From positions 248,001 through 312,000 of the forward strand of contig NZ_BAABKE010000002.1 of assembly GCF_039543665.1 (NCBI RefSeq): a DNA stretch of 64,000 nt. The letters are read 5' to 3'. A program made the position numbers and the translations under genes. The notes under the pieces were generated by a model. It was not told the DNA's origin. It was given only the letters and a program-made list of their open reading frames with translations, and made no database searches. Below are positions 17,430 to 25,704 of the stretch, piece after piece. Numbering within the stretch: the stretch's first letter is position 1; the number at the start of each line of letters is the position of its first letter. This DNA is from Wohlfahrtiimonas larvae (GTDB lineage: Bacteria; Pseudomonadota; Gammaproteobacteria; Cardiobacteriales; Wohlfahrtiimonadaceae).

Positions 17430-18392
17430 TTAGTTATTGGCCCAGCTATTGTAGATATGCCATGCAATGCGTGCAGCTGTTTTAGCGCACAACATGTCAC
17501 GATCTAAGCTTGGGTTGTACTCAACTAAATCGACAGCTTTTAATTTGCCAGAGCTGATGATGGTTTCTGCTAAAGACAAATAAATTTGTGTATGAACGCC
17601 CAAAGTACTTGGTGCGGACACTGCAAACATTTCAGCAAATGGTAGGGCATCTAAGTCAATTGTTAAATATACAACATCCAAATCTGCTAAAAATGTATTC
17701 ACTTGAGTGTTTAGATTAGCAATATTACCCTCTGTGCATTCTGTATCCCAAATGATTTTGACATTCAATTCATTGGCAGTATCTAATAATGCTTTTGTGT
17801 TGGAAGCACGGCTGACACCAACGCATAAATAGTTGAATGGGCGATTGCTATTTTGGCACTCTTCTGCCAATTGTTTAAATGGTGTGCCAGATGAAGCTGT
17901 ATTGGCTTTACGAACATCCAAGTGCGCATCAAAATTGATGATGCCAATGCGAGCATTTGGATATGCATCATATAGGCCTTTTGCATGTGCATAAGCAGTT
18001 TCATGACCACCGCCAAACACTAATGTCGGTAAGCCATTTCGGTGGCATGCAGTGATGTGTTCAGCGAATGCAGTTTGTACTGCAGGTAAAGAGTCACCTT
18101 GGAAAATGATATTGCCTAAATCCACTAATGGTTTAGTTGCTTCGTGATCAGCAAAGTTTGCCATGCCTTGGCGAATGATATTAGGTGCAGTGGCAGCACC
18201 TACGCGACCTTTATTCAACTCTACACCTTTATCACACATGAATCCCATTAATGCGATATGATCAGGGTATTTTTCAGGTGTAAAAGACGTAGTTTTTTGA
18301 ATGGTTTGGAAAATCCTTTTGGCGCTTGGGCTTTCCGCTGAATCATCGCGGCCTTGCCAAATATTTTCTGGTGTTTGTTCCCAAAACTGCAT
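17430..18392 (-). CDS. hutG: Formimidoylglutamase HutG
   Basis: Hydrolyses N-formimidoyl-L-glutamate to glutamate and formamide, the last step of the four-enzyme Hut route. About 320 residues of the arginase/agmatinase fold. Mn-binding motifs are GGGHETAYAH, NFDAHLDVR and TIDLDALP, in that order. The ATG at 18392 begins MQFWEQTPENIWQGRDD, as in known HutG proteins, and has AGGAGA upstream; the frame extends to 18437 but that would overlap hutI. It starts 19 bp after the hutI stop. Confidence 0.95.
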   Translation of the reverse strand: MQFWEQTPENIWQGRDDSAESPSAKRIFQTIQKTTSFTPEKYPDHIALMGFMCDKGVELNKGRVGAATAPNIIRQGMANFADHEATKPLVDLGNIIFQGDSLPAVQTAFAEHITACHRNGLPTLVFGGGHETAYAHAKGLYDAYPNARIGIINFDAHLDVRKANTASSGTPFKQLAEECQNSNRPFNYLCVGVSRASNTKALLDTANELNVKIIWDTECTEGNIANLNTQVNTFLADLDVVYLTIDLDALPFAEMFAVSAPSTLGVHTQIYLSLAETIISSGKLKAVDLVEYNPSLDRDMLCAKTAARIAWHIYNSWANN

Positions 18393-18411
18393 GGTGTTTC
18401 TCCTAAAAGTA

Positions 18412-19644
18412 TTATGCATTATTCGCGATTTTGCCATGAAAAACGCGATGAACTAATGGGTTGTGTCCAAGTTCATAAAATATTTCGACAGGATTTTGTA
18501 CATTCCAAACTGCAAAGTTTGCCACAAAATCTTGTTTTAATTGTCCGTGTGTGTGTTGGCGGCCTAATGCTTGTGCTGCATTTCGTGTTACACCTTCCAT
18601 CACTTCTAATGGTGTTAAGCCAAACTGTACAGAAGCTGCATTCATTGCAAAGCGAATTGAAGTGAAGGGGCTTGTGCCAGGATTGAAATCTGTAGAAATT
18701 GCCATTGGTACTTTGTATTGTCTGAGTAAGGCAATAGGTGGTTTTTGAGTTTCGCGCAAGAAATAGAAAGCGAGTGGTAATAGTGTTGCGACTGTGCCAG
18801 ATTGTGAAATGGCTTTAATTGCCGATTCATCTAAAAATTCAATATGATCTACTGATAAGCCATTGTATTGCGCAATTAATTTACTGCCGCCTAAGTTAGA
18901 CATTTGTTCCATGTGGCCTTTAACAGGAATGCCTAATTCTTTAGCTCGATCAAATACTTTTTTAGTTTGCTCTAATGAGAATCCAACGGACTCACAAAAT
19001 ACATCTACAGCTTCATATAAGCCTTCTTGCCATAATGTTGGCATGATGGTTTCACAAATAAGATCAATATATTCATCCGCTTTGTCTTTATATTCAGGTG
19101 GTACAGCATGCGCAGATAATAGTGTCGAAGCAATTTCGATTGGGTAATTTTTAGCTAAATCTTGCGATACTTTTAATTGTTTACGTTCGTTTTCTAAATC
19201 TAAGCCATAACCTGATTTGGATTCAATTGTAGTTACGCCTTCATTTGCTAGTGATTGCATACGAGGGAATGCAAGCTTATATAAAGCTTGCTCTGACAAT
19301 TCACGTGTATTGCGAACTGTTGAGTTAATGCCGCCCCCTTGTTGTGCAATTTCAATATAAGGCACGCCATTTAAGCGCATTTCCCACTCTTTTGCGCGAT
19401 TACCACCAAAAACTAAATGAGTATGACAGTCAATAAAGCCGGGGGTGACCAAGTGATTTTCTAAATCAACAATTGTTGCATCGATTGGCTTTGTATAGGA
19501 AGTAGATGGTAATACGGCAATAATTTGATCATTGTGAGTAATGATGTCATGTTGATCTAATAAACCATACTCATGATCAATTGTTGAGTCCATTGTCATT
19601 AAACGACCATTGGTCCAAATTGTACAGTTGTTTGGGAATTCCAT
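18412..19644 (-). CDS. hutI: Imidazolonepropionase
   Basis: Hydrolyses 4-imidazolone-5-propionate to N-formimidoylglutamate (third Hut step). A 410-residue amidohydrolase-fold enzyme. It has metal ligands HTHLVFGG near residue 77, the ESKSGYGL loop, HMEQMSNLGG, DHIEFL, and the distal aspartate in STDFNPGTSP. Two adjacent ATGs exist (19650 and 19644). The AAAGGCGG site directly abuts the first and lies 6 nt from the second, so 19644 is preferred. First gene of the leftward hut transcript. Confidence 0.97.
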   Translation of the reverse strand: MEFPNNCTIWTNGRLMTMDSTIDHEYGLLDQHDIITHNDQIIAVLPSTSYTKPIDATIVDLENHLVTPGFIDCHTHLVFGGNRAKEWEMRLNGVPYIEIAQQGGGINSTVRNTRELSEQALYKLAFPRMQSLANEGVTTIESKSGYGLDLENERKQLKVSQDLAKNYPIEIASTLLSAHAVPPEYKDKADEYIDLICETIMPTLWQEGLYEAVDVFCESVGFSLEQTKKVFDRAKELGIPVKGHMEQMSNLGGSKLIAQYNGLSVDHIEFLDESAIKAISQSGTVATLLPLAFYFLRETQKPPIALLRQYKVPMAISTDFNPGTSPFTSIRFAMNAASVQFGLTPLEVMEGVTRNAAQALGRQHTHGQLKQDFVANFAVWNVQNPVEIFYELGHNPLVHRVFHGKIANNA

Positions 19645-20115
19645 TGCCATCCGCCTTTATAAATACTAATTCAGTCTTGATATTATAGATTCAGATCATA
19701 CGAATGTATAACCATTAAAGTTTTATCTACAAACTTTTAACTACAATATTTTGTATATACATTTGCAATTAAGCTGAATTGATTAGATCACTAATGAATA
19801 AAATTATCAAGAATTTTATAAAAAATAATAATTTTTCAGTTTTATATCAATTAGTTGATGTTTTTTAGGTCTATTTTTAAATGTATATAAGTATTGGTTT
19901 TTAATTTATATTCATCATTCTCATGAAGTGAGAATGTAATTTTTAGATCTGATATTTAAAACTTTAAAGGTAATAATTTTCAATGATTTGAGTTGTATAT
20001 TACCTTAATTTAAGAAAAGATTAATTTTATTATTAGACAAAAAATTTTTTTGCTTTATATTTGTATAGACAATGTTTATGGTTAAAATTGATTTAAAAAT
20101 TTTAGGAGAGTAGTC
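19645..20115. promoter_or_regulatory. Divergent hutI/hutU control region with HutC-like operators
   Basis: A 470-bp AT-rich gap with no gene. Three related sites occur: TTGTATATACAT at 19751-19762 (core TGTATATACA is a perfect palindrome), an imperfect TGTATATAAG at 19882-19891, and TTGTATAGACAA at 20061-20072. They resemble the TGTATATACA-type operator known for HutC. The last overlaps a possible -35 for hutU: TTGTAT 20061-20066, 16-nt spacer, TAAAAT 20083-20088. HutC would repress both arms until urocanate accumulates. A similar half match, TTGTATGCAA, precedes hutC at 22264-22273. Confidence 0.65.
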
Positions 20116-22143
20116 ATGACAACGAATTACGATGTATCTCAGGCAATGGAAATTAAATTAGATAATATCTTACCTGAATATCCTGAGTTTGATCCACAAT
20201 ATAGACGTGCTCCAAATCGTGGTTTTCGCCTCACGCAAGCACAAGCAGAAGTGGCATTAAAAAATGCTTTGCGCTATGTACCGGAAGAGCTGCATGAAAT
20301 ATTAGCGCCAGAATTCATGGATGAATTGGTTACTTATGGTCGTATTTATGCCTATCGTTTCCGTCCTGAAGGGCGTATTTATGGTAAGCCTTTAGAAGAG
20401 TATAAAGGTGCTTGTGTTGAAGGTAAATCCATGCAGGTGATGATGGATAACAACTTGGATTTCGAAATCTGTTTATATCCATATGAATTAGTGACCTATG
20501 GTGAAACAGGCCAAGTGTGTCAAAACTGGTTGCAATATAGATTATTGAAAAAATACTTAGAAGTGATGACACAGGATCAAACATTGGTGGTTCAGTCTGG
20601 ACATCCTTTAGGTTTGTTTCCATCAAAACCTGATGCACCGCGTGTCATTATCACGAATGCTTTGATGGTGGGTATGTTTGATAATCCTAAAGACTGGGAA
20701 ATTGCTGAACAAATGGGTGTTGCAAACTATGGCCAAATGACAGCAGGTGGTTGGATGTATATCGGCCCACAAGGAATTGTTCACGGTACATTCAACACAA
20801 TTTTGAATGCAGGCCGTTTGAAACTAGGTTTGAAAGATGATCAAGATTTAAAAGGCGTATTATTTGTCACTAGTGGTTTGGGGGGAATGAGTGGTGCTCA
20901 ACCAAAAGCAATCGAAATTGCTAATGGTGTTGGCATCATTGCAGAAGTGGATTATTCACGTATTCAAACACGTTTGGATCAGGGGTGGGTTTCTTTAGCA
21001 AGCGCCAACTTAAAAGAAGTCTTTGATACAGCACAAGAGTATTTAGATAAGAAAGAAACGATTTCTATCGCTTATCACGGTAATATTGTGGATCTATTGG
21101 AATATGCGGTAGAACATAATATTCACATTCCTTTATTGTCTGATCAAACCTCATGCCATAATGTTTATGATGGTGGTTATTGCCCGCAAGGTATTTCTTT
21201 TGAAGAAAGAACAGAAATGTTAGCAAATGATCGTGAGAAATTTGTGGAGTTAGTGGATGCATCGTTGCGTAAGCATTTCGACATGATCCAAAAATTATCT
21301 GACAATGGTTCTTACTTCTTCGATTATGGCAATGCATTTTTGAAATCAGTTTATGATGCTGGTGTGACAGAAGTTTCTAAAAATGGTTATGATGAAAAAG
21401 ATGGCTTTATCTATCCATCATATGTTGAAGATATTTTAGGGCCTGAATTGTTTGACTATGGTTATGGTCCATTCCGCTGGGTGTGTTTATCAGGTAATCC
21501 TGAAGATTTACGTAAAACTGACCAAGCTGCAATGGATTGTATTGATCCTAATCGCCGTGGTCAGGATCGTGATAATTGGATCTGGATTCGTGATGCTGAG
21601 AAAAACAAAATGGTTGTAGGGACACAAGCGCGTATTTTGTATCAAGATGCCGAAGGTCGTACAAAGATTGCATTGCGTTTTAATGAAATGATCAAAAATG
21701 GTGAAATTGGCCCAGTAATGTTGGGGCGAGATCATCATGACGTTTCAGGCACTGATTCACCATTCCGTGAAACATCTAATATTAAAGATGGTAGTAATGT
21801 AATGGCAGATATGGCAACACATTGTTTTGCAGGAAATGCTGCGCGTGGTATGAGTTTAGTAGCATTACATAATGGTGGTGGTGTTGGGATTGGTAAATCC
21901 ATCAATGGTGGTTTTGGTATGGTGTTGGATGGCTCTGATCGTGCTGCTAAGATCATCGAATCAGCAATGATGTGGGATGTAATGGGCGGTGTTGCAAGAA
22001 GAAGTTGGGCAAGAAATCCTAACTCAATCGCAACGAGTGTAGAATATAATAAAAACTACGCAGGTAAAGGTCATATCACATTGCCATATATTCCTTCAGA
22101 AGATTTAGTTAAGCGTGTTGTTGCAGAGAAAACAAAGAAATAA
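20116..22143 (+). CDS. hutU: Urocanate hydratase, long form
   Basis: Hydrates urocanate to 4-imidazolone-5-propionate using tightly bound NAD+. The protein is 675 residues, whereas the classic bacterial HutU is about 557. This length and the N-terminal extension match the vertebrate-type urocanase class. Family motifs are GGWMYIGPQGIVHGT (about 213), SGLGGMSGAQ (about 254), DQTSCHNVYDGGYCPQG (about 343), and RWVCLSGNP with Cys457, which occupies the place of the classic active-site cysteine. GRDHHDVSGTDSPFRET and HNGGGVGIGKSINGGFG follow. AGGAGAG precedes the ATG. Followed by a hairpin and hutC. Confidence 0.96.
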   Translation: MTTNYDVSQAMEIKLDNILPEYPEFDPQYRRAPNRGFRLTQAQAEVALKNALRYVPEELHEILAPEFMDELVTYGRIYAYRFRPEGRIYGKPLEEYKGACVEGKSMQVMMDNNLDFEICLYPYELVTYGETGQVCQNWLQYRLLKKYLEVMTQDQTLVVQSGHPLGLFPSKPDAPRVIITNALMVGMFDNPKDWEIAEQMGVANYGQMTAGGWMYIGPQGIVHGTFNTILNAGRLKLGLKDDQDLKGVLFVTSGLGGMSGAQPKAIEIANGVGIIAEVDYSRIQTRLDQGWVSLASANLKEVFDTAQEYLDKKETISIAYHGNIVDLLEYAVEHNIHIPLLSDQTSCHNVYDGGYCPQGISFEERTEMLANDREKFVELVDASLRKHFDMIQKLSDNGSYFFDYGNAFLKSVYDAGVTEVSKNGYDEKDGFIYPSYVEDILGPELFDYGYGPFRWVCLSGNPEDLRKTDQAAMDCIDPNRRGQDRDNWIWIRDAEKNKMVVGTQARILYQDAEGRTKIALRFNEMIKNGEIGPVMLGRDHHDVSGTDSPFRETSNIKDGSNVMADMATHCFAGNAARGMSLVALHNGGGVGIGKSINGGFGMVLDGSDRAAKIIESAMMWDVMGGVARRSWARNPNSIATSVEYNKNYAGKGHITLPYIPSEDLVKRVVAEKTKK

Positions 22144-22212
22144 TCTACATTTAACTAAAGAATTCATCTTTCGCTCAGGCGGATGAGAGATTTAAATAAA
22201 ATTTTAAGAGAA

Positions 22213-22259
22213 AAAGGTGTTAGATTTTGGTGATAAACTGAAATCTAGCACCTTTCTAT
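22213..22259 (+). terminator. Hairpin between hutU and hutC
   Basis: AAAGGTG-TAGATTT (22213-22227) pairs with AAATCTA-CACCTTT (22241-22255), a long stem with one mismatch and a short T-rich tail. Likely partial or full termination after hutU. Confidence 0.65.
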
Positions 22260-22318
22260 TATGTTGTATGCAATAATAGGAGAATCACTGATTAACTTAA
22301 TTTGGCTAAAGAGAAATT

Positions 22319-23041
22319 ATGCAGAAAGTCACCATGGCAATTCCTAAATATAAAAATATCAAAAATTACATCTTAAGCGGAATTACTTCTGGTTTATTCA
22401 AACAAGGTGGGCAGATTCCAACAGAACTAGAGTTATCTTCCATGTTTAGTGTCAGCAGAATGACGGTGAATCGTGCCATTACAGATTTAACTGCACAAAA
22501 TGTTTTAACGCGCATTCCAGGCAAGGGTACATTTGTGACAGCCGAAAAAGCCGCAGCTTCTGCAACGAATGTGACAGATATCGCCTTAGAAGTCACAAAA
22601 CGCGGTAATAAACACTCTTTGAATATTATCGCTCAGGAAGTTGTCAGTGCTGATGAAAATGTCGCATTAGGTTTAGGGATTTTCACAGGTTCTAGTGTAC
22701 ATTTTTGCCATATTGTACATTATGAAAATGGCATACCATTGATTATAGAGAAGCGCTATGTGAATCCTATTTTTGTGCCAAATTTCATAGAACAGGATTT
22801 TACAAAAACTACACCGAGTGGCTATTTATTAGAGAAGCATGGCTTAAGCCGTATGGAGCAAACGATCGAAGCAGTTGCAGCGACAGAGGTTCATGCTGAT
22901 TTGTTAGAAATCCCAGCGGGTGAACCATGTCTATACATTACAAGAAGAACATGGGATCGTAATAATATCATCAGTGTTGCCCAATTCTTAGCACCCGGCA
23001 TGCGTTATAAGTACTTTGTGAGCACAGATTTCTCGAGTTAA
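22319..23041 (+). CDS. hutC: Histidine utilization repressor HutC (GntR family)
   Basis: A 240-residue repressor with an N-terminal winged helix-turn-helix (about residues 12-75: YILSGITSGLFKQGGQIPTELEL, FSVSRMTVNRAI, GKGTFV). A C-terminal UTRA ligand domain follows (about 100-235), which binds urocanate in the family. It sits directly after hutU and faces away from the shared control region. ATG 22319 has GAGAAA upstream; ATG 22334 is an in-frame alternative. The site TTGTATGCAA 45 bp upstream hints at autoregulation. Confidence 0.93.
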   Translation: MQKVTMAIPKYKNIKNYILSGITSGLFKQGGQIPTELELSSMFSVSRMTVNRAITDLTAQNVLTRIPGKGTFVTAEKAAASATNVTDIALEVTKRGNKHSLNIIAQEVVSADENVALGLGIFTGSSVHFCHIVHYENGIPLIIEKRYVNPIFVPNFIEQDFTKTTPSGYLLEKHGLSRMEQTIEAVAATEVHADLLEIPAGEPCLYITRRTWDRNNIISVAQFLAPGMRYKYFVSTDFSS

Positions 23042-23061
23042 TTGATATTAAGGAATCGATC

Positions 23062-23517
23062 ATGTATTTACGAGATGACAAGACAATATTCAGAATGAAA
23101 ATTCTTGGATATGAATTTCCATTGTCCAAACAATATGATGATAGTAACTGGTTAGTTCTACAAATAGCAGTAGAATCAGATGTAGGAAATTTATTTTTTG
23201 AAGCACAAGATGCTTGTTTACAGGCAGGCGAACTTATTATGATCCGTGATTGGCTTCAGAAGTTAAAGAGTGAAAATATTAATTCAGCATTAAATTTTTT
23301 TGAGCCAGAGCTATCTTTTTCGTATTCTAGCTATCCAAAATCACAGTTATTTGTTCATTTGAAATATTCTTTATATCCAGAAGAGGATAGTAAGAATGCT
23401 GAATCTGGTGCAGAAAAAACGTTAATTTTTGATTTGAAAGATCATAAAATCTTAGAGGATAATATTCATACTTTAAATAAAATGATTGATAAATATCCTA
23501 GCAGATATAGCCCATAA
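23062..23517 (+). CDS. WapI-family immunity protein, apparently orphan
   Basis: A 151-residue cytoplasmic protein. The N-terminal pattern (FRMKILGYEFPLSK...DDSNWLVLQIAVES...GNLFFEAQDACL...ELIMIRDWLQ) resembles the WapI immunity family that neutralises polymorphic toxins. This is my recognition of a pattern and not a search result. AAGGA lies before the ATG, 20 bp after hutC, so it could ride on the hutC transcript. No toxin gene is adjacent. The last codons (from about 23505) belong to a duplicated piece of the yeiH 3' end read antisense, so the stop codon was acquired from that junction. The native C-terminus may be altered. Confidence 0.6.
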   Translation: MYLRDDKTIFRMKILGYEFPLSKQYDDSNWLVLQIAVESDVGNLFFEAQDACLQAGELIMIRDWLQKLKSENINSALNFFEPELSFSYSSYPKSQLFVHLKYSLYPEEDSKNAESGAEKTLIFDLKDHKILEDNIHTLNKMIDKYPSRYSP

Positions 23518-23660
23518 AATGCAGCATAATTAAACTAACGATGATAATACCATCTCGCATCTCAAACCATGATGATTGGTTTAACGTCATTTCTAAGTAA
23601 TTTGGTCGGAACTGTATTTAAAATCAATAGCAATCATTGTAAGAATTAAAAATTACCGAA
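23505..23660 (-). pseudogene. Decayed duplicate of the yeiH 3' end
   Basis: This segment aligns along its length with 24328-24488, the last ~50 codons of the intact yeiH gene. The shared runs include ATATAGCCCATAAAAT, CAGCATAATTAA, CCATGATGAT, GGTTTAA and ACTGTATTTAAA-like stretches. Read on the minus strand it has in-frame stops and frameshifts, for example the sequence matching IKPIIMGL continues as a stop after ATCATCATGGTT. It abuts the wapI-like gene and is 34 bp from the YiiX-like gene. It looks like a remnant of a second yeiH copy. Confidence 0.8.
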
Positions 23661-23694
23661 ATTATTGCTTATTGTATGAGTTGATTTATTATAC

Positions 23695-24306
23695 TTAATT
23701 GCTAATTACGGTTTCCAATAATGAGCTCTCAAACATTGATTGAGGGCTAATCACTGTTTCATTCATGGGAATGTTTTTGCCATAGCGTTCTTTGATTTTT
23801 TGTTGCACGATCGGGTGGGATAAATCAAAATCCCCTAAACGTTCTAATGTACCGATTTCAATGCCAGTTGCTCGTTGGTAAATTTTCCAAACAATTTCAG
23901 AGCAATACATTTTCTCATCATTCCACTCAAAGGTTAGATCATAAGGCTTACCTAAAAAACTTTGGGCAATTTTCTGCATTTTTAATTTATTTTGTGGTGT
24001 AAGTACTTCTTTTGAATTTTTGAGGCGTTTAACAACATAATGACCTTTTTCACCACGATTAATCCATTCTTTTAAAGGCGTTGATTTAACAGGTTGAACA
24101 GCTTCAAAAACATAAGGCTGGCCTTTTTTATGAAAAATGATGCCCATGTGAGAATATTTAGATTTCGTCACAAGTTGTATGGCTTGGCTTTGTGATGATT
24201 GAGAAGTTTGAAAAATAATATCGCCATCTTGCAGAGATTTTGCATCAGTAATGGTTATAAGGATAGCAATGATCAAAAGAGCAATTGTGTATAGATAACG
24301 GCGCAT
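23695..24306 (-). CDS. YiiX/YaeF-like permuted papain-fold (C92) family protein
   Basis: About 203 residues. It has a signal peptide (MRRYLYTIALLIIAILITITDA), then the start of the family domain LQDGDIIFQTSQSSQSQAIQLVTKSKYSHMGIIF, with the candidate catalytic His in SHMG. The candidate nucleophile Cys is in DEKMYCSEIVWKIY. In this permuted NlpC/P60-like group the His precedes the Cys. Substrates are unknown; peptides, amides or lipids are proposed. GGGAG precedes the ATG at 24306, so the longer frame to 24384 is rejected. It lies between the intact yeiH and the yeiH remnant. Confidence 0.8.
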   Translation of the reverse strand: MRRYLYTIALLIIAILITITDAKSLQDGDIIFQTSQSSQSQAIQLVTKSKYSHMGIIFHKKGQPYVFEAVQPVKSTPLKEWINRGEKGHYVVKRLKNSKEVLTPQNKLKMQKIAQSFLGKPYDLTFEWNDEKMYCSEIVWKIYQRATGIEIGTLERLGDFDLSHPIVQQKIKERYGKNIPMNETVISPQSMFESSLLETVISN

Positions 24307-24323
24307 AATATTCTCCCTTGCTA

Positions 24324-25319
24324 TTAAATATAGCCCATAAAATACAGCATAATTAACGCAACGATAGAAAGCACAGTCCAACAAACTAAGCCCATGATGA
24401 TGGGTTTAATACCATTTCTGAGCAATTTTGCTAAATCAGTATTTAAACCAATGCCAACCATTGCAACGATGATTAAAAACTTCCCTGATTGTGCTAAAAA
24501 ATGCGTGATGCTACTTGGAATGAAACCTAAAGAATTAATGATGGTTGTGATGACAAAGCCAGTAATGAAATAGGGAATTGCTTTAGTGAGCTCAAATTTA
24601 TAATCTGTATTGGCAGTTTGCGCTTTGGCCATATAAATGGATAAGCCAAAGGTGATTGGGATGATTATCAAGGTGCGCGTGAGTTTAACAATGGTTGCTA
24701 AAGCGCCTGATTCATCACTGTAAGAATACGCCGCAGCTAATACAGAAGAAGTATCGTTAATCGCTGTGCCTGCCCAAATGCCAAAGGCTTCATTGTGCAT
24801 GTGAAGCAAATGACCTAATGCAGGAAAGAGAAAAACAGCGATGATGTTGAATAAAAAGATTGTCGCAATTGCATAAGATATTTGTTGATTGCTTGCATTC
24901 ACAACAGGTGCAGTGGCGGCGATTGCTGAACCGCCACAAATACTTGTGCCAACGCCGATCAATGTACCTGTGATAAAATCTATTTTTAATATTTTGGCAA
25001 CGATATAAGCTGTGATGAAGGTTGCTAGTAATGTGAACAACATAATCCATAATGAACTTAAGCCTACTGAAATAACATCAGAGATGCTCATCTCAAAGCC
25101 TAATAAAATAATGGCATAATGTAAGAATTTTTTCCCCGTAAAATTTGTACCAATGCTGATACTTTCTGCTTGTTTAGAAAAAATCGCATTTAAAGCGATA
25201 CCAATCGTGATACCAAAAACAGCGCCACCAATGAGTGGAAAGCTTTTGCCTAAATAAAATGCGATGATCCCAATGATAAAACAGATCAAGATACCCGTAA
25301 TTATATGATTATTTTTCAT
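24324..25319 (-). CDS. YeiH/UPF0324 family membrane protein (putative sulfate exporter family)
   Basis: About 331 residues with roughly ten hydrophobic helices. It shows GAVFGITIGIALN near the start, GTSICGGSAIAATAPVV in the middle, WAGTAINDTSSVLAAA, and MVGIGLNTDL near the end, all typical of the family. Database names call it a putative sulfate exporter, but direct evidence is thin. The ATG at 25319 (MKNNH) is preferred, overlapping the ftsB stop region, with GAGGAAG upstream; the frame extends further to 25364. Its 3' end exists again in decayed form at 23505-23660. Confidence 0.85.
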   Translation of the reverse strand: MKNNHIITGILICFIIGIIAFYLGKSFPLIGGAVFGITIGIALNAIFSKQAESISIGTNFTGKKFLHYAIILLGFEMSISDVISVGLSSLWIMLFTLLATFITAYIVAKILKIDFITGTLIGVGTSICGGSAIAATAPVVNASNQQISYAIATIFLFNIIAVFLFPALGHLLHMHNEAFGIWAGTAINDTSSVLAAAYSYSDESGALATIVKLTRTLIIIPITFGLSIYMAKAQTANTDYKFELTKAIPYFITGFVITTIINSLGFIPSSITHFLAQSGKFLIIVAMVGIGLNTDLAKLLRNGIKPIIMGLVCWTVLSIVALIMLYFMGYI

Positions 25320-25617
25320 TTTTATTTTCTTCCTCTTCAGGGAGAATTTGATAGAAGGTTTCATCTTCTTGAATTAAGCCGAGTTTGTAGCGGGCTAATT
25401 CTTCCTGTGAATTGACATCATTTTTTAAACTGGAAATAGTGATTTCTAGGGCATTATTGCGCTCTTCTAGTTGTTTATTTTGTGCTTCTAGATCAGCAAT
25501 TTGTGCCTCTAAATGAGTAATGGCGTGAACGCCTTGTTCTTCATCAAACCAAAGATGATGAATAAAATAAAAAACAATCCCAGCCATAAAAGCTAAGAAA
25601 ACATGCAGCCATTTCAT
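25309..25617 (-). CDS. ftsB: Cell division protein FtsB
   Basis: A 102-residue bitopic membrane protein of the FtsQLB septum complex. It has one N-terminal helix (LHVFLAFMAGIVFYFIHHLWF), then a heptad-rich coiled coil (about residues 30-70), then EELARYKLGLIQEDETFYQIL, the family signature. It has a short acidic tail. It is followed by and overlaps yeiH. In many gammaproteobacteria ftsB is linked to eno or ispD, which is not the case here. Confidence 0.9.
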   Translation of the reverse strand: MKWLHVFLAFMAGIVFYFIHHLWFDEEQGVHAITHLEAQIADLEAQNKQLEERNNALEITISSLKNDVNSQEELARYKLGLIQEDETFYQILPEEEENKNEK

Positions 25618-25704
25618 AAATTTTGTCCTATCGGGTACACGAAGCGCAAATATTTTGCGATAATAACCATTTTATCTATTTCTAGAATAATATAGTAGAA
25701 CTTT

